DNA of 64,000 bases from Staphylotrichum longicolle (Eukaryota; Ascomycota; Sordariomycetes; Sordariales; Chaetomiaceae). Numbering within the stretch: the stretch's first letter is position 1; every line of letters starts with the position of its first letter. The stretch spans positions 992,001 to 1,056,000 of the forward strand of contig JAHCVI010000004.1 of the NCBI GenBank assembly GCA_019096155.1, written 5' to 3'. The notes beneath the pieces are model-generated. The model did no database searches. It was given only the letters and a program-made list of their open reading frames with translations, and was not told the DNA's origin. Both the position numbers and the translations under genes were made by a program. Below are positions 55,332 to 64,000 of the stretch, piece by piece.

Positions 55332-57762
55332 TCACCTATTCGCAACTGGAGATTGCATCGCCGGCCCGAAATCATCAAAGTCCGTCCCTGCAAAGGGGTT
55401 GGGGTCCTGGGCCGGCGTCCGCGCCCCTGTGTGCCGCGGCGCTCGCCTCGCGCCAAGTCCAGGTTGGACATCGAGACTCGCCAACCCAGAGTCAACCGTC
55501 GAAGCAAACATATCCATCTCTCTCCCCACCCACGCAAGCACCACCGTCTCATGGGCCAAGATCTTCCCTCCGTCCCGCCGCCTCTTCTCGCGCCCCGAGT
55601 CCTCAACACAGTCCTCGCCCGCCTGCTCCGCCCAGTCAAAATCCGGCCGGATCTCGTACACAAAGTCCTTTTGCTGGTGGTGTTCCCTGTACTTGGCCAC
55701 GGCCAGGAACCCGAGCCACCAGACCGCCGCAAAGCCCAGGACCGCCCACGACACGGTTGGCACAGCCCACCACGAGATCTGGGTAAAGTCGAACGTTGCC
55801 GTGCTGGGAACCCACGAGGCGATGACGGGAAACAGATTCCCAACCAGGTACAGCAGCGCACACGCGACACTTAGCCAGCCATACACGGTACCGGCCGTCA
55901 TCTCGCTCCACGTGCGGCGCAGTGCGGGGTTCTGATCCGGGTTGCCGTTGCGCCCCAAACCATCCAGGCTTGTCTGCTCAGCGGTCTGCGCAGGCCGGGT
56001 ATCCGGCGGCCCAAAGACGCGCAAGATGAGGATGCCCGCGGCCAGGAAGACACCGAACCACGCCACGATCAGATACGCCATCGTCTTGGAGAGCAGGTCG
56101 TATGCATCGTCGACTGTAGCGTTGTAGGTCGCCAGGATGAGCACGACACAACTCACCCAGTGCAGGACCAACGCCCCCACGGGGGTAGGTTCCTGGTGCT
56201 GATGCGCCGAGATCCAGCGCAGACGCCAGCCGCGCTTCCGGAGGTAAAGCACGAGGCGGCCGATACTGACGTCGGTGTTTTGGCCGAATATCTTGGCCAA
56301 GGGAATGAACCCCTGCTTCGCAATCTCCTGCTTCATGCGCGCCGCCGTGTAGGTCATGACGATGACGTTGCCGAACGAGGAGAGCGCCAGGAAGGCGTTG
56401 AAGATGCGGTCGGGCGTGTCGTTGCCGACCCAGCCGAAGACTTTGCGGAAGAAGAGGAGGGCTACCACGGAGTCGCCGTGGAGTTGCTCGAAGGCGGGGA
56501 CCACGGCCATCTGGAAATGGGGGAAGAGAGACGGTCAGCGGTTACACGGGACACCCGGCATGTCAGGGCGGGAAGGACGTACATAACAGATGTTGACGAC
56601 CATGTAGAGCAGCGATACCAGGGCCACTGCAAAGGTGGTTGCCCGTGGAAATGTTCGTCTGGGGCAGGAGATCTCCCCAAGGACCTGAATCAACCTCCGA
56701 GTTAGACTTGCAGAATGCATGCTATGTTCAAGAGGCATTTACTGACGTAGTTTGCCTGCCCAAATCCGTGGTATGAGAAGACTGGGAACCGTCAGTGTGG
56801 GTTACTTGAGTGGCTGAAGCCATCTTATTGCGAGATATTGCGGTTAAAGTACTCACTGATTGCCAGAAACGCCGCGGCGTAGCCATTTGCGGTTCCAGGC
56901 TCGAGCTGGCCACTCGAATCCGCACCAACCGTGGTGTTCCTGGGGGGCTGGAACGCTGTTTCGTAAAAGGTATTCTCGATAAAGACGTTTGGAATTGGGG
57001 CCCCGTTCTTGTCCTTGATGCCTCCGCCCACGACCCCAAGGGTCGTCCCGATGATGACGGCCAGGATCCCAAGCTTGACGCAGGTGAGAAAGTTGCTAAG
57101 CCAGATGCCACCCCGGCGAGACACGGAGTGAATCATACACGCAGCGGCAGCAGCCGCCAGCGCGACGCCGCGAGCCTGTGCATTGTTGGGAACTTCGCTA
57201 GGGTGTGCGGCTTGTAGAGCGCGGACGGCAAAGGCAAGGCAGTTGCTGGCCATGTTCTGAATGCAGATGAAGCTGATGCCGTAAAGACATCCGCTGAGCA
57301 GAACGGTATCTTTCTTGTAGTAGAGCCAGCGGTAGACGAATTGCAGCTGCGGGTTCGTTAGTTACATATCAACAAGTGGGATGGCAAAGGACGCACATAA
57401 TGGAGATCGCCACCACTCCGAGGCACCGCCTGCTCAACGCCATCGATGACGAAGCGAGGCACGTTGAGGCCGTACTCGATGTAAACATGAACACCCGACA
57501 GGCCGTACAGAATGCCAAAGAACCACAGCAACAGGGCACCACCGGTGCTCTTGGTGCCCCTGATGACGGTTGTTGGGCTGTTGAAGATGCCGGTGCCCAC
57601 CATGCAGTTAATGACGAGACAGGCCGACGAGAAGAAACCCAGCCGAAATCGTTCCTTTGGTGCGTCGGTGACGATGGCGTCCGAGTCGGTCGTCTCGATG
57701 AGCTCATTTACCAAGCGGCCTGCCACCAGATGGCTAGCATCAGCTGGGCTGCGAGGATCCAT
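55332..57762 (-). CDS. APC-superfamily amino acid permease (LAT/MUP-type)
   Basis: Plasma-membrane amino acid transporter, 723 aa, exons 57762-57397, 57346-56857, 56781-56747, 56684-56583 and 56510-55332. The 35-nt third exon encodes FSYHGFGQANY, the helix-6 region. VINCMVGTGIFNSPTTVIRG is the helix-1 unwound glycine motif of APC transporters. Later elements are VLGEISCPRRTFPRA, FNAFLALSSFGNVIVMTYTAARMKQEIA and a series of about 12 hydrophobic segments. The long cytoplasmic C terminus (about 150 residues, acidic and Pro-rich) exceeds that of yeast methionine permeases, which have the closest motif layout known to me. The ATG at 57762 is preferred because the upstream extension (to 57831) is not conserved-looking. 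It is divergent from an unknown gene at 58378. The transported amino acid is uncertain. Confidence 0.85.
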
Positions 57763-58377
57763 CTTGGCTGGCAACTTGAGGATCTGACGAGGTGGCCTTG
57801 ATCCTCGACAATTCCAGATCTCGTCAAGCAATTTAAGAAAGAGGCGTCATGGCCAGAAGAACGGTGATTGAAAGGGCGCGAGGCTCTGGGGCCATTGACA
57901 GTCATTGCCACCGCCATCATATACCCAGCCGCTGAGGCTTGGGACAAGGCTCTGTGCTTGGTCCTCTGCATGGTTCTCCTCGCTACGCTAGAGCGCCCGC
58001 AGATGCACCGTGTCGGAGCACCCCGTGCTTGCCCAGCAATCAGGCATCTGGATTTCTAATGCTTAGGTCCGGGGTGGTTCCGAGCTGTATGTCAGCCGCA
58101 CGAGGCACACTGCGATAACGGCAGGGTCGGAGCCGCATGGACGCCAACCAGGAGGAATGCCCCGACCCTGTGTCACCTGTCAATCTCCCTCAAGGGTTGC
58201 AGAGATGGTCGAGTGCCTACACAGCCCGAAACAAGGCTTGGGGTTGGGCATTAAATGATTCACCTTCCCATCATGTGACCGAAGCCGGCAATCGACCTTC
58301 GCAAGTCCTCTTGCGAGGCGGTCTGCCCTTGATTGCGCTCATCTTGTCCGTTCCGGGAAAGGTTTTGATGTATCAAA
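57763..58377. other. Divergent spacer, permease / unknown gene
   Basis: This 615-bp stretch holds both promoters. No specific site is recognised and there are no motif-bearing frames. Confidence 0.5.
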
Positions 58378-61163
58378 ATGGCAGCACCCCAAATCGGCGA
58401 TGTGATAAAGTTTGCCGAGATCGCCTGGACACTTCTTGATTATGGGTGGTCGGACGATCTAAATGCCAGTAAGTACCTCCTTACCTAAACTACCAGGTAG
58501 GGCCTGGCTGGCACATCAGGGCTGCGACTCACCGTAAAACTATCAGGTCGACAGTTTAGGGAATTTGGACAGGATCTCTCTCACCTTGCAGAGTCACTGC
58601 AGCGACTCGAAGACGTCATCAACAGCGCTAGATCCTCCGTCTTATACCATGGGCAGACGGCCCCTGACGATCTTGGTTGGGACGAGGACTCTCTCATCGA
58701 CATCATTGGCGACTACTATGGCACTCTCAACGAGTGTCTGCTTCTCGTCAAGGCCAACAAGACGTACATGGGCACCATAACAGGGCCCCTGGCCAACATC
58801 CATTGGAATATCTTCGTCCAACCACAGGTCGAGAAGTTGCGTCGTCGCATCCTGCTCCACAACACCAAGGTCCAGCATGTCCTTCAACCCTTTGAGATTG
58901 ATCTCCGCATGCGGATCCACAGGGACCTCGTGCAGCGCATCAGCCATGTTCATCGTGGTGTTGAAGCAGTTCACCAAGACGTCCGGAGGATGGATCACCG
59001 ACTGCAAGCCTTGATGCGTGCTTTCGACCCTTCCTTGATCCAAGGCTTTGACCAACCCCAGGACTCGGAGCTCTGCGAGATTGACATCCCCGATGGCATC
59101 TACCAACAGCTCCAAACCATGTTCGAGAACCACCCGGACCTTGAAATGGAAGGTGTCGAGTTTCCGCCCCTTCGGGACATTGCCGACGCATTCGTCACGA
59201 GACTAGACAAGTCGACGCGTTTATTTCAACCTGACGTCAGCTCCGGTGGCACCGCTGCACCCCCGGAGGAGCAATACTTGGCCTTATTGACGGCCCAGTT
59301 TCTCATGAGGAAGATGCTCGAGTGTCCTGAGTATCATGACGCTACCCCCGCCTCGCATTGGCCAAGTTATGTTCGGAGTCTGCAACAGCAGCTTTCTGAC
59401 GAATGCCGGCGCTGTGCAAGAGAGATGCAGGTGCCTGCTTTGTTGAGTGATGGAAGTCCCAGACAAGTCCCGACGTTTTGGCCTGAAGAGGAGCCACCCG
59501 AATACATTGAGTCGGTCGAGCTTCCGACACCCATGGAATTGCTCGTCGAAATGCCGTTGGCAACGGAGACGGCGAGACGTTGGCGGAAACTAAAGCTCTT
59601 TCGGTTTTGTGATGGCACCGATAAATGCTTTCGCCTCGTCATAACAGCTGGAGACCGAGGGGAACCCGCAAAACAGACCCTTCCCATTGACTTCGACATC
59701 TCCAAAGCTACCCTCATCCCTCGGTATGCCAGCCCTGACGGAAGGGAGTCCCTGGAACTGCTTCTCAAGGATGGCCGCGACATGCACCGCCTGGTGTTTT
59801 GCTCAAGGTCAGACCTGTACACTTTCCAACAAGCTCTGACTGCTTACGAGGTGGTCGACCAGTACATGGAGCAAGTTTTCAGTCCTTTCTGCCGTTGTGT
59901 CTACCGTAACTGAGACTGACCAGTCGCCTACAGATATCGTCTCCAGGTCGTTTTCGTGCTAGGCTCGGGCCAGAAGGTGAAGGAGCTCGCGTCACTACAA
60001 CTCTGGCAACCGAGTCGACTAGCAGGTGAACGAGCCGCCAGTGGCAACGATTCATCCGACTCGACCTCCAGTCGGAGAACCAGCACGGCGTCTAGTGGCG
60101 CCACAACCCACCGAGCCTCGTCGTCCTTTTCCGCCCCGGGACTACAAGCCAACAATGCCCAAGGACTGGACACACCCCCGAGTTCAAGCCCAACAAGTCC
60201 CACCGCATCCCCCATTCGGTCATCGGGCAACTTATTCGGCAACTTCACCTTCAACCAGCCATCAACCAGCCCACCAGCAAGACGAGCGTCTACATTCCAG
60301 GACATCCTGCGTTCTCCCCGGGCCACACCAACCTCACCAAGGCGCGCCCCCGAACCTGTCACCATCCCCTCTCCAACCCAACCCACCGCCCGAACCTGGA
60401 GCCTCCCGTTCTCCCCCTCCCGCCCCCAACAACCCCGCCGCCAAACAACCGCCAGCACCACCGGCACCACCACCGCCAACCCCCTCCCGGTCCCCCGCCC
60501 TATGAGCATCACATCCACAGCCTCCACCGCCACCACCGCCCCCCCATCCCCATCACCAGCACCGCCGCCACCGTCGCCGACACGGGCACCCTCCACACCA
60601 TGCCCACGGAGCCCCTCCTGGTGCTCTTCACCCGCCACCCCGACTGCTCCCCCTCCTCACCGCCCCAAGTCCACCAGCCCCCCGCCATCGTCGCCGTGTC
60701 CATCGACTCCAAGACCAGCGCCAACTACCGCGCCTGCCGCTGCACCTCCCTCCCGGACTGTCCCATCACGGCGCTCGAGCGCGGCGCCAGCGGCGGGCGG
60801 GCGATGAAGGTGCTGCGGGTTCGGGGCGAAGGCGGCGTGTGGGATGTGCTGCCGCTTGCGGAGGCGTTGAGGAGCCAGAGGGGCGGGTTGCATGTCGTGA
60901 GGGGAGGAGGTGGGGGGATATGGAGGAAGGGCGTGATACGGGTGAGCGTGTGTTTTGAGAGGGTGGAGGGGCGGATCGAGTTTGCGGGCTTGCCGTGCCG
61001 GTGCGTGGTGCGGACGGAGGGGCAGTTGATGGAGTGTTTGAGGCTGGGGCATTGGGGTAGGTTGGGGTTGGTGAAGGAGATGTATAGGCGGGGGATGGTG
61101 GGGTGGAATCGGATGAGGTTTGAGGAGTTGGTGGATGTGGTGGGCGCGGCGGAGATGAGGTGA
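58378..61163 (+). CDS. Uncharacterised protein with fungal signalling-type helical N terminus, one frame break
   Basis: Exons are 58378-58468, 58547-59861 and 59934-61163. The N terminus (IGDVIKFAEIAWTLLDYGWS, then FREFGQDLSHLAESLQRLEDVI) resembles the helical N-terminal domains found on many fungal NLR-like and signalling proteins; this is a similarity of pattern, not a firm assignment. A long helical part follows (HVHRGVEAVHQDVRRMDHRL), then a beta-rich segment with WRKLKLFRFCDGTDKCFRL and, after the last splice, YRLQVVFVLGSGQKV. A Ser/Thr/Pro-rich disordered region covers about 200 residues. At the C7 run 60539-60545 the frame must gain one base; then TSTAATVADTGTLHTMPTEP and a C-terminal domain (ANYRACRCTSLPDCPITALE to WNRMRFEELVDVV) can be read. 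Without that base the protein ends at 60807. Function unknown. Confidence 0.6.
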
Positions 61164-61797
61164 TACCCCTTTTGACGAGTAAGACTTTGGTAGCTGATGA
61201 CTCATGAAAGGAAGTGTTGTGATATTGATCGGCCGCATGAGGTGCGTCACTGGGCAAAGGACAGTGTCAAGAAGGGAAGATGTCAGATCGGCTCGGATCT
61301 TGTTCGACTAAGGATCTGACCTATATCTCACTCTACTCTCATCCCCATCTGCCCAGTAGCCAAAACCGCCTTCTGACCGAATCTTGCTTCTCTTTTTCCA
61401 TGACCGTCGCATGGGGTGCCGCAGCCCTGGTAGCTCTTGGGGAAGAACCCTTCCCGTAAAAGTCCAAGAACAAGCTTCCACCCGACCCAACACCTCTGCT
61501 GTTTCTCCCGCATGGCCATCCCAGAAGACGTATCCGGCATCCCTCAATATGAGATTTGTGCGGGCAAGTACGGATGCGCTCGTACTTACCTCGTTGTAGA
61601 GATGTTCGTTAGTCTCCGCTCCGTGCTAGAGGACTGGGACAAGAGCTTCCAATGGTCCGGGTTTTTCCCACACATTGGCTAGTCCCCGGATGTATGTCGA
61701 GGTCGAGGGATTGGCGCTGCGTGGCGTACGGATCTCTATTATCGTAGAGAGTATCATATGCTTCCTATCTCTATCCCAAATCTCTCGCTCGCCACTC
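61164..61797. other. Convergent spacer
   Basis: This 634-bp stretch lies between the unknown gene and the UstYa-type gene. I looked for a short secreted precursor peptide with Kex2-flanked repeats and found none. Confidence 0.5.
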
Positions 61798-62927
61798 TTA
61801 CGGAGTCACCGGCCCCACGTCCCCCGCGTCTGGCGCCTTCAGATAGTCGGGAGGTAGCGTGTTGGGCGGCGCCGCCTGGAGCTTCTCGGCCCACTGCCTC
61901 ACGGCGTCGTAGTTCTTGCACTGCAGAGAGCCCCGCGTCAGCCAACGATCGCCGCACCGGAAAAGGTCCCGGATCGGTCGCCCGCAGGGAAAGCGGTTCG
62001 TACCTTGTGTCTCGTGTTGAAGTCGGGGAAGGTCACGGGTTTGCCCTCGTTCAGGTACCACACCTGGCCTAGGACGCCCGTGTCGACGTTGCACATGAGC
62101 ACCTGGCGGAGAATGTCGAGGCAGTGGCTGGTGTGCAGGCGGAGAATCTCGTCGTCGTTGACAAAGGCGTGCGTGCCGAGGTTCTTGTAGTACGGGTAGT
62201 TGTAGTAGAGCGCCTTGCGGACGAGGTTCTGGCGGGGACGTTAGCGGGTGTGCTCCTCGCTGGACCGGGGAGGGCTGAGACGCGTTACCAGGCAGTGGAG
62301 GTGGTGCATCCCCTCGACGTTCACAAAGTACCCGCCGCCGTACTTGTCGGCGCGCTGGACGTGCCCCGACGTCAGGCCGCTGCGGGGCCCGTCCTCGGCA
62401 GCTATGAGGCCGGCTCGGTCTTTGCGCCGGTCAGTATTCCGTCCAGGAGTCCAAGCCAGGGTTTGGTGGGTGCTCACAGTCGACGCCCAGAGCTTCCCAG
62501 GCCGCATCGACCTCGGGCGAACCGGCCTTGCGGTAGATCTCCTCCTGCATGAACGAGCCATTGAACTGTGTTACCAAGTACTTGATGTTGACGTCCTTGA
62601 GGACAGGGGCTAGGCGGCCTGGTCAGCGAGTCTTCTCGGCAGTCGGACGGAGCACCACGTACAGTACTGCGTCGTGTGCGCCGCGCAGCTCCGGTCGAGG
62701 TCGACCGTGTTCAGACCCACGAATCCGCCGATGAGGAGCGAGACGAGGTTGGAGAGGACCAGGAGCACGACCCCGAGCAGGAGATATGTTCGACTACATC
62801 TTGACGGGGATGCCGGCGGCTGTGACTGGGCGTGAAGGAAAGGTACCGCGTCCTCCTCGGAGCCGTCCAAACTGTAGTCCGATCGTGCGTGCATGGGCGT
62901 GTAGTTGTCCTTGGAAGCTCTCGCCAT
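61798..62927 (-). CDS. UstYa-family (DUF3328) protein
   Basis: Type II membrane protein of the UstYa/DUF3328 family, 291 aa, exons 62927-62663, 62609-62478, 62419-62289, 62228-62004 and 61920-61798, all in phase. A polar N terminus leads into one membrane segment (TYLLLGVVLLVLSNLVSLLIG). Both HxxHC motifs that define the family are present: MHHLHCLNLVRKALYYNYPY and RLHTSHCLDILRQVLMCNVD. The first is completed only across an exon junction. Family members oxidise or cyclise substrates in fungal ribosomal-peptide pathways (ustiloxin, cyclochlorotine) and occur in other secondary-metabolite clusters. FVNVEGMHHLHC and VTFPDFNTRHKCKNYDAV match the usual spacing and the conserved C-terminal Cys. The start at 62927 is preferred over 62978. 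No tailoring or core gene lies to its left; the right side is cut off. Confidence 0.87.
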
Positions 62928-62982
62928 GTCGAATACAGACCGCGAGTTTGCGTCGAAGAGATGGATAGTAGGGTTCAAGTTA

Positions 62983-63060
62983 GGTCATCAAGGAAAAGCC
63001 GGCGTAGCTGATAGACACGCTAAGAAGCTGAAGGCCGCCGGTCTGGAGGACGCCACCCAG
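62983..63060 (+). mobile_element. Possible LINE-type RNase H remnant
   Basis: Translation from 62983 gives GHQGKAGVADRHAKKLKAAG, close to the RNase H ending GHxGxxGNExADxxAKxA of Tad-like LINE retrotransposons, with two residues missing where Asn-Glu should be. The frame stops at 63073. No reverse transcriptase or 5' part is visible upstream, since the UstYa gene occupies that space. It could be coincidence. Confidence 0.35.
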
Positions 63061-64000
63061 CTCCCCGGCCACTGAAGTTGTACAAGCAAATCGCTGCAAT
63101 GGCCGGAGGAGCAGACCCCTTTAGCGCTTTAGCGCCCCCAACACCCCCTTCTTTACCAGCTCCTCAGCTAGGAATCCCTGGATTCCGAGGGTAGCTCCCG
63201 CACCACCTCGACAACAGCGCTCTTACACAACCCGAGCACACTCTTCTAGCCCAGCATTATCCGGACTCGACCTTCCAAGCTGGAGGTGCTTAAAGTGCTA
63301 GTCAGGGCTAAGCTGTCCCATGGGCCCCGAAGCAACGTTGGACGTGTCATCCGAGAGATTCTACTTTTAGAAATGCTCGTATCCGAGTCGGCATCCGTCA
63401 TTGAACCACCGATTTTGGTGCCCCAACCCCGCCTTTTACGTACCGCCTACGAGCTTGGCCTGGAGCAGCAAAGTCGTCATCACTGTGCGAGGAAGCTGGC
63501 CTGTCGTTCGTCGGGGGGCCCCACTGAGGCTGAGAGGAAGCGGGAAGGTCTGGGTCGATCTCGACGCCTACAGCCCGCCTCCTGTGAGCGTCTCCTACCA
63601 AAGCCTCGGTGTGCCACCTCGGTGCCTTTGACGCATATTCTAGCCCCTGCTGTAGTCTCTGTTAAACTGCGTGTGTGTGTCGTCCCTGTTTCTTCTCACT
63701 CTGCCGCGGAGTTTTCCGGGCGAGGAGGCCCTTGTCCTGGGCTGGGGAAAAGAGCTGTTCCGGAGTCCTTCCTGCTTAGACCGCCAAGGTGGGTGAGCTT
63801 CATGTCTCGACCAGTATGATGACACCCGGATCCACCCAGTTGATCGGTCCAGTCGAGCCGTCGACCCTCTACGGCCAGCCAGCGTCTTCCACCGCCTCTG
63901 AAAGGGTGCATTACCTGCGCCTGACACGTTGATATTGCATCATGACTTGGGCTTGGGCATGCCATGACGCCGCGGCCCACCGCGAACTGCTTGATTCGGG
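63061..64000. other. Right-edge region, no gene assigned
   Basis: About 0.9 kb holds a 177-codon plus-strand frame (63286-63819) and shorter minus-strand frames, none with motifs or clear splice sites. It may continue the degenerate element suggested at 62983 or belong to an unseen gene beyond the edge. Confidence 0.4.

Noticed and set aside
63286..63819. 177-codon plus-strand frame at the right edge
   Set aside because: No motif, atypical composition and no supporting splice sites.

Overview
This window is nuclear DNA of a filamentous ascomycete, probably a sordariomycete-like Pezizomycotina. The evidence is short GT-AG introns of about 48-110 nt with CTRAC-type branch sites, long spacers, single-gene transcription units, PTH11-type rhodopsin-domain proteins, a UstYa-type protein, a fungal SRPK-like kinase and many secreted wall-active proteins. 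I find 25 protein-coding genes and no rRNA, tRNA or CRISPR. Gene models come from reading-frame continuity and splice motifs; none is confirmed by transcripts.

Left part (1-29 kb): a 5'-truncated astacin-type metalloprotease; a GH18 chitinase divergent from a secreted SGNH hydrolase; an NAD-dependent epimerase-like gene; a Ser/Thr-rich secreted protein with a CBM4/9-like domain; an SRPK-like kinase; a first rhodopsin-domain gene; a GH55 exo-beta-1,3-glucanase; a second rhodopsin-domain gene; an MscS-type mechanosensitive channel; and a CBM18 Thr-rich wall protein. Most of these act on or in the cell wall, secretome or membrane.

Middle (29-50 kb): housekeeping and unknown genes. These are DUG2 (glutathione degradation), TIM17 (mitochondrial import), a Thr-aspartase/asparaginase-type hydrolase, a large unknown Cys/His-containing protein, a multi-pass membrane protein with a Cys-rich tail, a DUF1399 (GRDP-like) protein, a class 3 lipase, a DUF4185-like propeller protein and a GPI-anchored small secreted protein.

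Right part (50-64 kb): an unknown secreted-like protein, a third rhodopsin-domain gene, an APC-family amino acid permease, an unknown protein with a fungal signalling-type N terminus, and a UstYa-family protein followed by a possible LINE RNase H remnant. The window edge cuts off whatever lies beyond the UstYa gene, so a biosynthetic cluster cannot be confirmed or excluded.

Most notable: (i) TIM17 contains a 13-nt microexon followed by a GC-AG intron; (ii) the three rhodopsin-domain genes share exact intron positions, two of them with identical 37- and 68-nt exons; (iii) six genes carry frame breaks that nearly all look like loss of one base, several in C or G runs, which points to deletion-type assembly errors or real decay and must be settled before calling pseudogenes; (iv) an intact UstYa-type protein sits near the right edge without a visible precursor peptide gene.
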